Assembly (NCBI RefSeq): GCF_002754245.1
Contig: NZ_PEEX01000001.1
Span: forward strand, 62,001 to 126,000
Direction: 5' to 3'
DNA length: 64,000 nucleotides
DNA from: Chryseobacterium sp. 52
GTDB taxonomy: Bacteria > Bacteroidota > Bacteroidia > Flavobacteriales > Weeksellaceae
The notes under the pieces were generated by a model. It was not told the origin of the DNA and did no database searches. It was given only the letters and a program-made list of their open reading frames with translations. How positions within the stretch are numbered: position 1 is the stretch's first letter; every line of letters begins with the position of its first letter. Positions 34,221 to 43,074 of the stretch are shown piece after piece. Made by a program: the position numbers and the translations under genes.

Positions 34221-35154
34221 TTCTGTTCTTAATCACTTGAAGTATATTATTCTGTATATCTTTCATAATCCATTCTCCCCAAAGTCCAGCATAAAAGTTA
34301 AATGTTGTATTAAGGGAAAAATTAGAGTATAAAATTAGATCATATTCATTTTCTGATATTTTCTTTAACTCATATGTTCCATTAAGCATATCGAAATATT
34401 CACCTCCAATTAAGATATGTTCATCTAAAGTTGTTGACGGGATGTCATAAGTATTTGCTTTTATTTTAAAGCTCATCTTATTAAATTCCGAGTATTCTGT
34501 TACTGTCTCTTTAAAAATTAATCCTCTTTCAAAAATTGCTTCCCTAAATCCGCCAACGACTTTTTTATCAAGAACGGCTTTTACCGGCATTGGAAATCCT
34601 AAAAACTTGGTAAGCTCAGGATGCTTTTCGTTAGATTCAATTTTTCTTACAGATGTAACATTATCCCATATTTTCTCTTTGGTAGAATGAATTCTTATAC
34701 TTGTAAATGTTTTAAAAACCTGTTTTTCTGTATGTATTGATTTCTCAATAGGTGCAATTAAGAAAGGTAATAATACTACAATCGAAATATTAAGCTTATT
34801 TCTTTTTTTAGATTTTAAATATCCTCCCCAAAGCCCTCCTAATGAGGAAAACAACAAAAACAAAGGTGTTATCATTATCCAGCAAGCCCAACCTTCAATC
34901 TTAAGTAAAATTGTTACTGCTACAAAAGCACAGACTCCTAACCAAGGGAAAAAGATTCTATAAGTATAAGATGGATTTTCTTTTTCTTTTGATAAATAAA
35001 TCATTAAAGCCCCTAAAACAAAAGGAACAGTAATGAAAAAATTCAAGGACATAACACTGGAAAAATTTTCAAAAATATTCATCCCAAATAACACTCTAAT
35101 GAGTGTTACTAAGATTACGGGTATGAAAATAATTTTTAAATAGTCCCAGTTCAT
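34210..35154 (-). CDS. membrane protein with C-terminal SRPBCC-like domain
   Basis: The 314-residue protein has five or six hydrophobic segments in residues 5-140, with the last near ISIVVLLPFLIAPI, followed by a soluble domain (about 145-314) whose pattern (KTFTSIRIHSTKEKIWDNVT, then EHILIGGEYFDMLNGTYELKKI) resembles SRPBCC/polyketide-cyclase-like lipid-binding folds. It overlaps the next gene by 11 bases. Together they make a two-gene insert between paaA and paaB, with A/T-rich codon use. The SRPBCC call is tentative. Confidence 0.6.
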   Translation of the reverse strand: MNWDYLKIIFIPVILVTLIRVLFGMNIFENFSSVMSLNFFITVPFVLGALMIYLSKEKENPSYTYRIFFPWLGVCAFVAVTILLKIEGWACWIMITPLFLLFSSLGGLWGGYLKSKKRNKLNISIVVLLPFLIAPIEKSIHTEKQVFKTFTSIRIHSTKEKIWDNVTSVRKIESNEKHPELTKFLGFPMPVKAVLDKKVVGGFREAIFERGLIFKETVTEYSEFNKMSFKIKANTYDIPSTTLDEHILIGGEYFDMLNGTYELKKISENEYDLILYSNFSLNTTFNFYAGLWGEWIMKDIQNNILQVIKNRSEQ

Positions 35155-35180
35155 TGAATCTTATATTATTAAAAGCAATA

Positions 35181-36119
35181 TTAAACTATTTCTTTCTGCT
35201 GTTTCTCTGCAAAAGCCACTGCCGCTTCTTTTACCCAAAGGTTTTCCTGCTGCGCTTTTACTTTTGTCTGTAGTCTTTTCTTGTTGCAGGGTCCGTTTCC
35301 TTTTAGAATCGTCATGAATTCATCCCATGGAAGTTCACCGAAATCATAATGCTGTCTTTCTTCATTCCATTTCAGATCTTTATCCGGCATTGTTAATCCT
35401 AAGAATTCAGCCTGAGAAACGGTAACGTCGATAAATCTCTGACGAAGACTGTCGTTACTTTCACGTTTCACTCTGTAATTCATAGAGATTTTAGAGTTGG
35501 GTGAGCTGTCGTCATTCGGACCAAACATCATTAAAGCCGGCCACCAGAAACGGTTTAACGAAGCCTGAGCCATTTCTTTCTGTTGTTTTGTCCCACGGCA
35601 AAGTGCCATTAAAATTTCGTAGCCTTGTCTTTGGTGGAAAGATTCTTCTTTACATATTTTCACCATTGCTCTGGAATAAGGACCATAAGAGTTCCCCATC
35701 AGCATCACCTGATTCATAATAGCTGCACCATCTACCAACCAGCCGATAGCTCCGATATCTGCCCAGCTCAAAGTAGGATAATTGAAGATACTTGAATATT
35801 TCGCTTTCCCTTCCAGCATATCATCGTAAGTAGCATCTCTGTCTGCTCTCACCGTTCCGTTTCCTAATGTTTCTGTTGCAGAATAAAGGTATAAACCATG
35901 ACCTGCCTCATCCTGAACTTTAGCCAGAAGAGCCATTTTTCTTCTTAATGAAGGTGCTCTTGAAACCCAGTTGGCTTCAGGAAGCATTCCCACAATTTCA
36001 GAATGGGCGTGCTGTGAAATCTGACGAACCAATAGCTTTCTGTAATCATCGGGCATTACATCTTTTGGTTCTACTTTATTTTCTGCGTGAACATATTCAA
36101 CAAATTTTTCTAAGTCCAT
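35181..36119 (-). CDS. paaA: PaaA, catalytic subunit of phenylacetyl-CoA epoxidase
   Basis: The 312-residue protein shows the di-iron ferritin-like motifs of Paa[14 protein letters not shown] (about 66-78, E-x-x-H) and [15 protein letters not shown] (about 151-165, second E-x-x-H), plus [16 protein letters not shown] near the start. It uses O2 to epoxidise the aromatic ring of phenylacetyl-CoA. It starts 99 bases after the paaE stop in a spacer with ACATTGT heptamers; on its downstream side two unrelated genes separate it from paaB. Confidence 0.95.
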   Translation of the reverse strand: MDLEKFVEYVHAENKVEPKDVMPDDYRKLLVRQISQHAHSEIVGMLPEANWVSRAPSLRRKMALLAKVQDEAGHGLYLYSATETLGNGTVRADRDATYDDMLEGKAKYSSIFNYPTLSWADIGAIGWLVDGAAIMNQVMLMGNSYGPYSRAMVKICKEESFHQRQGYEILMALCRGTKQQKEMAQASLNRFWWPALMMFGPNDDSSPNSKISMNYRVKRESNDSLRQRFIDVTVSQAEFLGLTMPDKDLKWNEERQHYDFGELPWDEFMTILKGNGPCNKKRLQTKVKAQQENLWVKEAAVAFAEKQQKEIV

Positions 36120-36142
36120 TTCTTTTGTTTTTTTGTATTAAA

Positions 36143-36212
36143 GTAAAATGTCGGGTGTACTATGTATTTTGATGTACTTTTTACATTGTACATTGTACAT
36201 TGTACATTTTAC
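36143..36212. repeat. ACATTGT heptamers and inverted repeat, paaE-paaA spacer
   Basis: ACATTGT is repeated three times in exact register (36183-36203) and followed by ACATTTT. GTAAAATGT (36143-36151) is mirrored by ACATTTTAC (36204-36212), a 9-bp inverted repeat. Structure and period match the heptamer array of the paaB-paaC spacer though the unit differs. Confidence 0.65.
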
Positions 36213-36218
36213 AAAAAA

Positions 36219-37304
36219 TTAAACATCATAATTAAGCATCACCACATTCGTAGTCGGGTGACATTGGCAAGTAAGAACAAATCCTCTTGCTACTTCGTCT
36301 TCGGTAAGCGCGAAATTCTTCTCCATGAAAACTTCTCCTTCTAAAACTTCTGCCTTACACGTACAGCACACTCCTCCTTTGCACGCAAAAGGTACCGGAA
36401 GATTGTCTTTCAATGCTTTATCTAAGATACTCTCTTTTTTAGAATTCAGGTGAAACGAATATTCATCGTCGTCGATGATCACGGTTACCATACTTTCGAT
36501 ATTAGCAATCGCTTTAAACTCGTCACTCATTTCCTCCGAATTTTCTTCGTCAGGAGCGGTAAAATATTCAAATAAGACCTGAATAGCAGGTACTTTTTTA
36601 TCTTTCTTTAAATAATCTGCAATCCCTTTGATCATTTCTGCAGGCCCACAGATGAAATAAGTAGCTTCTTTGATATCAATATCTGCATACCTTTCAAATA
36701 ACTGCTCCAGTTTTTCGGCAGAAATTCTTCCTTCGAATACAGGATCTTCATGCTTTTCACGGCTTACTAAATAAATTACTTTCAGTCTTCCGTTGAAGTG
36801 CTCTACCAATTTATCAATCTCAGCTCTTTTCATCACATGATTCATGCTTCTGTTGCTGTAAAAAAGATAAGCGCAGCTGTTGGGCTCCTGATAAAGACTT
36901 TCCTTAATATTTGATAAAACCGGGCTGATCCCGCTTCCCGCTGCTAAACCTACATAGGTTTTCACATTGGTAGGGTGATAAGAAGTATTGAAACCACCCA
37001 TAGGAGGCATTACTTCCAGCAGTTCATCCATATGAAGATGCTCATTGAAATATCCTGAAACTTTTCCGCCCTCCAAAAGCTTAACCAATACTTCCAGCGT
37101 ATTGCTTTTTTCGCTTGGAGCATTGCAGATAGAATAAGAACGTCTCTCCTCATTCCCGTTGATCATCATACGGAAATTAAGATACTGCCCTTGTCTGAAT
37201 CTGAATTTATCCTTCAGCTCTTCAGGAACTTCCACCGTTACATTCACTGCATCGTGAGTATCTTTCTGAACCTTTACAGTTTTTAGTTTATAAAATGAAT
37301 TCAT
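36219..37304 (-). CDS. paaE: PaaE, NAD(P)H reductase of phenylacetyl-CoA epoxidase
   Basis: The 361-residue protein joins a ferredoxin-reductase module (about 1-240: FRQGQYLNFRM, RRSYSICNAPSE for FAD; GLAAGSGISPVLSNI for NAD(P)H) to a C-terminal plant-type 2Fe-2S ferredoxin domain whose cysteines appear in FACKGGVCCTCKAEV and FVLTCQCHP. It passes electrons from NAD(P)H to the PaaAC di-iron centre. Its start overlaps the paaK stop in an ATGA, so PaaK and PaaE are translationally coupled. Confidence 0.95.
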   Translation of the reverse strand: MNSFYKLKTVKVQKDTHDAVNVTVEVPEELKDKFRFRQGQYLNFRMMINGNEERRSYSICNAPSEKSNTLEVLVKLLEGGKVSGYFNEHLHMDELLEVMPPMGGFNTSYHPTNVKTYVGLAAGSGISPVLSNIKESLYQEPNSCAYLFYSNRSMNHVMKRAEIDKLVEHFNGRLKVIYLVSREKHEDPVFEGRISAEKLEQLFERYADIDIKEATYFICGPAEMIKGIADYLKKDKKVPAIQVLFEYFTAPDEENSEEMSDEFKAIANIESMVTVIIDDDEYSFHLNSKKESILDKALKDNLPVPFACKGGVCCTCKAEVLEGEVFMEKNFALTEDEVARGFVLTCQCHPTTNVVMLNYDV

Positions 37305-38620
37305 TTTGTTTTTAGTATTCTATTAATTTTTCCACCTTCGCACTTCGGCAAACTGTCCTGAGCATGAACTTTCACTTTTGTGGTGATTCCTACCCGTTTT
37401 TTTATTTCGTTTTCTATACTTTTTCCAAAGTTTCCGACAAAAATAGCATAATCATCGGTATTAATTTCAATTTGTTGCGCTTTCACAAATTCATCATCAA
37501 TTTCCAGATCAATATCCAGTCCTATACACATTTGTTCTTTCTCGATTGGCATCAGATAATAATTCGGAACAACTCCTTTTACATGAGAAAAAGCTTCTTC
37601 AATCTGGCTTGGATAGACATTTACGCCTCTTACAATCAGCATATCATCTGCTCTACCTTTGATGGGTCTCATTTTCACCATCGTTCTCTTCCCATCTTCA
37701 TCGTAATAGAGACTCGTTATATCGTTGGTCCAATACCGTAAAAGCGGCATTGCTTTTTTCGTTAAAGTTGTAATCACCAAAACACCTTCTTCTCCGAAAG
37801 GAACCGGTTGTTTGGTGATTGGATCTAAAATTTCAGGATAAAAATGATCTTCCCAAATATAAGACCCTCCTTTTTCTTCAAAGTCTTCCATTGACACTCC
37901 CGGACCAATGATCTCGCTTAATCCGTAAATATTGGTAGCGTGAAGTCCCAGTCTTTCTTCAATATGGCTTCTGATAATTTCCGTCCAAGGCTCAGAGCCT
38001 AAAACAGCATATTTCAGACTGATTTCTTCTGCTGAAATTCCTCTTTTCGCAAATTCATCAGCTATCGTCAATGCATAAGACGGTGAACAGCAGATTACTT
38101 CAGGTTTAAAATCCATGATCAGATCAACCTGTCTGGTTGTCATTCCTCCTGAAATTGGAAGAACACTCATTCCCAGTTTTTCAGCGCCGTAATGAAGTCC
38201 TAATCCACCCGTGAAAATTCCGTAACCGTAGGCATTATGCAACTGCATTCCTGGTTTTGCTCCCGCCGCATTCAAAGATCTTGCGACCACTTCACTGAAT
38301 AAATCAACATCTTCTTTTGTATATCCAACAACCGTTGGTCTTCCGGTAGTTCCGCTGGAACAGTGGATTCTTTGCAATTCGTTTTTGGGAACTGTAAATA
38401 ATCCAAACGGATAATGATCTCTTAAATCCTGTTTGTAAGTAATCGGCAGTTTTGAAATATCTTCAATTGTCCTTATTTCCTGAGGTGATATTCCCGATTC
38501 ATCAAATTTCCTTCTGTAAAATTCCGATCTCTCTTCAAGATAGCCCACCAAATTGGTCAACCGCTCAGATTGAAGCCGTCTCAATTGGTCGAGTTTTAAA
38601 TATTCAACTGAAAAATCCAT
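37301..38620 (-). CDS. paaK: phenylacetate-CoA ligase
   Basis: A 439-residue AMP-forming ligase with the nucleotide-binding loop HCSSGTTGRPTVVGYT (about 95-110), YGLSEIIGPGV (about 233-243) and the C-terminal lysine region SLPKCEGGKINRILK. It activates phenylacetate to phenylacetyl-CoA, the first committed step. It is the first gene after the TetR regulator, with a good promoter and a palindrome directly upstream, so it probably heads the paa transcript; the stop overlaps the paaE start. Confidence 0.95.
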   Translation of the reverse strand: MDFSVEYLKLDQLRRLQSERLTNLVGYLEERSEFYRRKFDESGISPQEIRTIEDISKLPITYKQDLRDHYPFGLFTVPKNELQRIHCSSGTTGRPTVVGYTKEDVDLFSEVVARSLNAAGAKPGMQLHNAYGYGIFTGGLGLHYGAEKLGMSVLPISGGMTTRQVDLIMDFKPEVICCSPSYALTIADEFAKRGISAEEISLKYAVLGSEPWTEIIRSHIEERLGLHATNIYGLSEIIGPGVSMEDFEEKGGSYIWEDHFYPEILDPITKQPVPFGEEGVLVITTLTKKAMPLLRYWTNDITSLYYDEDGKRTMVKMRPIKGRADDMLIVRGVNVYPSQIEEAFSHVKGVVPNYYLMPIEKEQMCIGLDIDLEIDDEFVKAQQIEINTDDYAIFVGNFGKSIENEIKKRVGITTKVKVHAQDSLPKCEGGKINRILKTK

Positions 38621-38632
38621 ATCCTTAACTAA

Positions 38633-38646
38633 CTAACATTTGTTAG
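38633..38646. promoter_or_regulatory. candidate TetR operator upstream of paaK
   Basis: CTAACA-TT-TGTTAG is a palindrome with perfect 6-base arms, 13 to 26 bases before the paaK start codon and just downstream of the -7 box, so a bound repressor would overlap the transcription start. The TetR-family gene directly upstream is the natural candidate regulator. Binding itself is inference. Confidence 0.55.
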
Positions 38647-38649
38647 GTG

Positions 38650-38680
38650 TAAATTTAAAAAGAATTTTAATCCTGACAAA
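38650..38680 (-). promoter_or_regulatory. candidate paaK promoter (TTTG-N19-TAnnTTTG type)
   Basis: On the minus strand TTTG (38680-38677) is followed after 19 bases by TAAATTTA (38657-38650), one base away from the Bacteroidota TAnnTTTG box. The spacing matches the known consensus. The candidate operator lies just downstream. Confidence 0.55.
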
Positions 38681-38927
38681 ATTTTTATGATATTCGTCAT
38701 ATTTCGAATGATTATAAATAATTAAGTAACTGGATAACAGGTAAATTAGACAAAAAAATATTGAATATTTAATTTGATTTTTAAGCTAAAAATTGAACAG
38801 CAGGAAAAGATACTTAGGTTTTATGAAAATATTTGATTTCCTGATGATGTGCCCATACTATTTTCATGACAGCACACTTTAAAACTAAAATGCTCTAAAT
38901 CCAGAAAAAAAATTATGCTTAAAAAAA

Positions 38928-39506
38928 TTATTGTTTTTGATTCCCCAGCAAGCCATAAAGAAGCTTTGCTCTTATTTCATCGGTAATTTCAATAGTAGAT
39001 TCCGTATTCCTTTTGAACCAGAAATAAGAATTGTTGAGGGTATGAAGTATAAATCTTGTGGTAAAAGTAGGCGAATTCAGCTCCCAGTTTTCTGCTTTGT
39101 AGATCTCGGAAATCAGCTGTTCTACTTCTTCCTGATAATTTTTCCTTAACTCTACAAATTCAGGAAGTCTTTCTTCAAGATGCCTCCACTCATTAGAATA
39201 GATGTGAGTGACATCACGGTTTTGGAGTACTACAGATAAATGTTTATCCAAAAATAAATTCAGTTTATCTTTTGGGGCAATGTCTGTGCTTTTTACCTCC
39301 TGAAGCTCGTCAAAGAATTCCTGGGCAATTCCGAAGCAAATCCATTCCAAAATTTCCTCTTTTGAACGGATATGTGCATACAAGGATGCTGCCTTAATAT
39401 TAAGCTTTGTAGCCAGATCTCTTACCGAGCTGCCCATATAGCCTTTCTCTTTGAAAAGCTCTACTGCTACGTCTAAAATTTTTCTTTGTTTTTCTTTAAG
39501 CTCCAT
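38928..39506 (-). CDS. TetR/AcrR-family regulator, probable paa repressor
   Basis: The 192-residue protein has an N-terminal TetR helix-turn-helix: ILDVAVELFKEKGYMGSSVRDLATKLNIKAASLYAHIRSKEEIL (about 9-52), followed by an all-helical ligand-binding domain. In several bacteria a TetR-type PaaR senses phenylacetyl-CoA and represses the paa genes; this gene's position directly before paaK and the palindrome in the paaK leader fit that role. The ligand is inferred by context, so no gene symbol is given. It has its own promoter region shared with clpB on the other strand. Confidence 0.85.
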   Translation of the reverse strand: MELKEKQRKILDVAVELFKEKGYMGSSVRDLATKLNIKAASLYAHIRSKEEILEWICFGIAQEFFDELQEVKSTDIAPKDKLNLFLDKHLSVVLQNRDVTHIYSNEWRHLEERLPEFVELRKNYQEEVEQLISEIYKAENWELNSPTFTTRFILHTLNNSYFWFKRNTESTIEITDEIRAKLLYGLLGNQKQ

Positions 39507-39976
39507 CTGGTAAAATGCAAAAGTAATTATTCTGGTGGTAATAAGTTAATTTAACCTTATGATTTTAAACACGAAAGAGGGAGTTTTGTTTAACCGTACC
39601 ATTAAATCTACGATTTCTCACCTCGCCAGCGAAGGGTAATTTCAGGTTAAGTTTATATAAAATGATCATTTAATAACAAAATTTCGTCTCCTCACCATTT
39701 TATATTTTCCGGTAATGTGACGGTTATTCCATTATTTCAAAGCAAATATCAAAGAATCGGAAATTTTGTCAAGTTAATTTAACGTTAAAAATAGACATTT
39801 CGGAAATTTTGTCCATATTTTTTATAAATTTAATAATTGAACAGTTTTTGCGGTAATGTAACCGATTAAATGATTAAATAACTGATGGCATTAAGAAACT
39901 GGGCCTTAAAATTTAGTTTCTTGATGTCTTTTTAAAACACAACCAAAGACAAACTATTACAAAAAACATAAAAAAT
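39507..39976. promoter_or_regulatory. 470-bp divergent region between the TetR gene and clpB, dense in repeats
   Basis: No gene is seen. Three sequence pairs recur: AAGTTAATTTAAC at 39543-39555 and 39771-39783; TCGGAAATTTTGTC at 39757-39770 and 39800-39813 (with a partial inverted copy, ACAAAATTTC, at 39676-39685); and CGGTAATGTGACGG at 39710-39723 against CGGTAATGTAACCG at 39851-39864 (12 of 14 alike). Their order and pairing suggest binding sites for regulators of clpB or the TetR gene. No clear CIRCE element is present. Confidence 0.45.
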
Positions 39977-42571
39977 ATGAACTTAAACCAATATACTGTA
40001 AAATCACAAGAAGCCATTCAGGCAGCCCAACAGACTGCTATGGAATTTGGCAATCAGAGTATTGAGCCACAACATATACTTGAAGGTATTTTTCAGGTAG
40101 ATGAGAACATATCACCATTTTTACTGAAAAAATCTGAAGCGGATGCCAATCTGGTAAGAGAACGCAACCGTGAAAATATTGAAAAGCTTCCAAAAGTTCA
40201 GGGAGGAAACATTTATCTTTCCCAGTCCGCAAACAAAGTCTTATTGGATGCTCCGAACATTGCAAAAAAAATGGGCGATGAATATGTCACTATTGAGCAT
40301 TTATGGTTATCATTACTGGAAACCGGTTCTGAGGCCTCAAAAATATTAAAAGATATGGGAGTCACCAAAAATCTTTTGGAAGGCGCTATCAAAGAATTAA
40401 GAAAAGGAACTAAAGCTACGTCTGCAAGTTCAGAAGAGACTTACCAATCCTTAAATAAATATGCTAAAAACTTCAACGAATTAGCAGCAGAAGGAAAACT
40501 GGACCCGGTAATCGGGCGTGACGAGGAGATCAGAAGAGTGCTTCAGATTCTTTCGAGAAGAACTAAAAATAACCCGATCCTTATCGGCGAGCCGGGTGTA
40601 GGTAAAACAGCAATTGCCGAAGGCATCGCGCACCGTATTATTTCAGGTGATATTCCTGAAAATCTGATGGACAAGACTTTGTATTCACTGGATATGGGAG
40701 CGTTAATTGCCGGAGCAAAATATAAAGGTGAATTTGAAGAAAGGTTAAAATCTGTAATTAATGAAGTCACAAAATCTGACGGACAGATCATTCTTTTCAT
40801 TGACGAAATCCACACTTTGGTGGGAGCCGGAGGTGGTGAAGGTGCTATGGATGCGGCCAATATTCTTAAACCCGCTTTAGCAAGAGGAGAATTAAGAGCG
40901 ATTGGCGCCACTACTTTGAATGAATACCAGAAGTATTTTGAAAAAGACAAAGCACTGGAAAGACGTTTCCAGAAAGTAATGGTAGAAGAGCCTGACACAG
41001 AATCTGCAATTTCGATTCTGAGAGGTATTAAAGATAAATATGAAGCTCATCATAAAGTAAGAATCAAAGATGAAGCAATCATTGCGGCAGTAGAAATGTC
41101 CCAAAGATATATTTCAGACCGGTTTTTACCGGATAAGGCCATTGACCTTATCGATGAAGCTTCTGCTAAACTGAGAATGGAGATCAATTCAAAACCTGAA
41201 GAGCTGGATGTGTTAGACAGAAGGTTAATGCAGCTGGAAATTGAATTGGCAGCTATTTCAAGGGAAGGTAACCAAACGAAGATTGATCATTTGAAAGAAG
41301 ATATTTCAAAAATTTCTGAGGAAAGAAATGAGATCAATGCGAAATGGCTGAAAGAGAAACAAAAATCCGAGGATTTAACTCAGATCAAAAAAGATATTGA
41401 ATCTCTTAAACTGGAAGCAGAGAAAGCCTCACGGGCTGGAGATTATGCGAAAGTTGCAGAAATTCAGTATGGAAAAATAAAGGAAAAAGAAGATGCTTTG
41501 CAAAAACTTGAACTGGAGATGCAAAACCATCAGAATGAATTAATTAAGGAAGAGGTAACTTCTGAAAACATCTCTGAAGTGATAGCAAAATGGACAGGAA
41601 TTCCTGTAACCAAGCTTATCCAGTCTGAAAGAGAAAAATTATTAAGTCTTGAAGCTGAGCTTCACCACCGTGTTGTTGGCCAAGATGAAGCTATCGGAGC
41701 GGTAGCAGATGCTATCAGAAGAAACAGAGCGGGATTAAGTGATGATAAAAAACCTATCGGATCGTTCTTATTCTTAGGAACAACCGGTGTTGGTAAAACT
41801 GAGCTGGCAAAAGCACTGGCAGAATATTTATTCGATGATGAGAATAATATGACAAGGATCGATATGAGTGAATATCAGGAAAGACACAGTGTTTCCCGAT
41901 TGGTAGGCGCTCCTCCGGGATATGTAGGGTATGATGAAGGCGGACAACTGACGGAAGCGGTAAGAAGAAGACCTTATTCGGTGATTCTTCTGGATGAAAT
42001 TGAAAAAGCCCACCCAGATGTTTTCAATACACTGCTACAGGTTTTAGATGACGGACGTCTGACTGACAATAAAGGACGTGTTGTCAACTTTAAGAATTCT
42101 ATCATCATTATGACCTCTAATTTAGGTTCACACCTTATTCAGGAGAATTTTGAAAATATTACAGAAGAGAATCAGGATCAGATTGTCAGCAAAACGAAAG
42201 ATGAAGTCTTTGACCTTCTGAAGCAGACACTGCGTCCGGAGTTCCTGAACAGAATTGATGAAGTGGTATTATTCCAGCCTTTAAACAAAAAAGAAATCGG
42301 GAAAATTGTTCAGTATCAGTTGAGAGGTTATAATGATATGCTTGCTAAGCGAAACATTATTATGACTGCAACTCAGGATGCGGTAGATTATCTGATGAAT
42401 AAAGGGTATGATCCTTCTTTCGGAGCGAGGCCACTGAAAAGAGTGATCCAGCAGGAAGTGTTAAATAAATTATCCAGAGAGATTCTTGCAGGAACGGTAA
42501 ATGACGGCGACAGAATCACTTTAGATTATTTCGAAGAAACCGGTTTGGTTTTCAGACCGACAGATCAATAA
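39977..42571 (+). CDS. clpB: ATP-dependent chaperone ClpB
   Basis: The 864-residue protein has the complete ClpB layout: N-terminal Clp repeat domain (about 1-145), first AAA+ domain with Walker A GEPGVGKT (about 205-212) and Walker B LFIDEIH (about 274-280), a coiled-coil middle domain (about 410-520) that defines ClpB against ClpA/ClpC, and second AAA+ domain with GTTGVGKTE (about 602-610) and ILLDEIEKAH (about 670-679). It disaggregates heat-damaged proteins together with DnaK. It is monocistronic, with a strong terminator. Upstream repeats may control heat induction. Confidence 0.97.
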   Translation: MNLNQYTVKSQEAIQAAQQTAMEFGNQSIEPQHILEGIFQVDENISPFLLKKSEADANLVRERNRENIEKLPKVQGGNIYLSQSANKVLLDAPNIAKKMGDEYVTIEHLWLSLLETGSEASKILKDMGVTKNLLEGAIKELRKGTKATSASSEETYQSLNKYAKNFNELAAEGKLDPVIGRDEEIRRVLQILSRRTKNNPILIGEPGVGKTAIAEGIAHRIISGDIPENLMDKTLYSLDMGALIAGAKYKGEFEERLKSVINEVTKSDGQIILFIDEIHTLVGAGGGEGAMDAANILKPALARGELRAIGATTLNEYQKYFEKDKALERRFQKVMVEEPDTESAISILRGIKDKYEAHHKVRIKDEAIIAAVEMSQRYISDRFLPDKAIDLIDEASAKLRMEINSKPEELDVLDRRLMQLEIELAAISREGNQTKIDHLKEDISKISEERNEINAKWLKEKQKSEDLTQIKKDIESLKLEAEKASRAGDYAKVAEIQYGKIKEKEDALQKLELEMQNHQNELIKEEVTSENISEVIAKWTGIPVTKLIQSEREKLLSLEAELHHRVVGQDEAIGAVADAIRRNRAGLSDDKKPIGSFLFLGTTGVGKTELAKALAEYLFDDENNMTRIDMSEYQERHSVSRLVGAPPGYVGYDEGGQLTEAVRRRPYSVILLDEIEKAHPDVFNTLLQVLDDGRLTDNKGRVVNFKNSIIIMTSNLGSHLIQENFENITEENQDQIVSKTKDEVFDLLKQTLRPEFLNRIDEVVLFQPLNKKEIGKIVQYQLRGYNDMLAKRNIIMTATQDAVDYLMNKGYDPSFGARPLKRVIQQEVLNKLSREILAGTVNDGDRITLDYFEETGLVFRPTDQ

Positions 42572-42604
42572 AGTAGTTTTTTTCATATATATTATTTTTG
42601 TAAG

Positions 42605-42641
42605 TAAGTGGTGCAGCCCAATCTGCATCACTTATTTTTTT
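42605..42641 (+). terminator. Rho-independent terminator of clpB
   Basis: TAAGTGGTGCAG and CTGCATCACTTA form a 12-bp stem (one G-U pair in the plus RNA) around CCCAAT, followed by seven T. Confidence 0.85.
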
Positions 42642-42721
42642 GAATGATAAATTTATCTAAACACGGTGAAATATTTGTATATTTATATTCCAAAACAAAT
42701 TATAACTAAAACAAAATCAAC

Positions 42722-42898
42722 ATGAAAAAACTAAAAAGAAGCTCATTAAAAACCATTTTGGGAGGAAAAATTGACTGTCGATGCAACATATTTATTTACC
42801 CTGATGGCTCCACCAGCGGAACTTGCGCAACGGAACGTTGTTCACAAATCAACATTAATTGCGGACAGCTTGAATGTCGGCCAGGTCTTATTGATTAA
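42722..42898 (+). CDS. short cysteine-rich peptide with double-glycine leader (58 aa)
   Basis: The 58-codon frame begins MKKLKRSSLKTILGG, a leader of the GG type recognised by peptidase-containing ABC exporters, followed by a 43-residue mature part with six cysteines (Cys19, 21, 35, 40, 47, 52) and otherwise polar residues (KIDCRCNIFIYPDG). The leader is almost the same as that of the next short gene. In Chryseobacterium, short proteins of this kind are annotated 'bacteriocin-like'. No exporter is encoded nearby. Whether it is an antimicrobial, a signal or an unrelated secreted peptide is unknown. Confidence 0.7.
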   Translation: MKKLKRSSLKTILGGKIDCRCNIFIYPDGSTSGTCATERCSQININCGQLECRPGLID

Positions 42899-42914
42899 CC
42901 CATAAAATCATAGT

Positions 42915-43067
42915 ATGAAAAAGTTAAAAAGAAATGATTTAAAGAAAATCAGCGGTAGTGGAGCAGCTGTTATTACAGAATGTGACATTGATATGAACTG
43001 TCCGACCGGGCTCTGCTGCTCAACAGGAAATATCTGCCGGGACCCAAGAAGGTATCCTTGCATTTAA
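42915..43067 (+). CDS. short cysteine-rich peptide with leader-like N-terminus (50 aa)
   Basis: The 50-codon frame begins MKKLKRNDLKKISGSG, the same leader pattern as the previous gene but with GSG in place of GG. The mature region has six cysteines (Cys23, 29, 34, 35, 41, 49; CPTGLCCSTGNIC), a spacing compatible with a disulfide-knotted peptide. It starts 16 bases after the first peptide's stop and is followed by a strong terminator, so the two form one small transcript. The processing site is less certain because the double glycine is interrupted. Confidence 0.7.
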   Translation: MKKLKRNDLKKISGSGAAVITECDIDMNCPTGLCCSTGNICRDPRRYPCI

Positions 43068-43074
43068 CACATCG

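Larger units (their letters stand above)
38621..38927. promoter_or_regulatory. gene-free region between the TetR gene and paaK
   Basis: No credible gene occurs in these 307 A/T-rich bases. The part next to paaK holds the promoter and palindrome listed separately. The rest, towards the TetR stop, shows no clear terminator or repeat. Confidence 0.5.

Noticed and set aside
40543..40998. 151-codon minus-strand frame opposite clpB
   Set aside because: clpB is unmistakable on the plus strand across this interval, so the frame is a codon-usage shadow.
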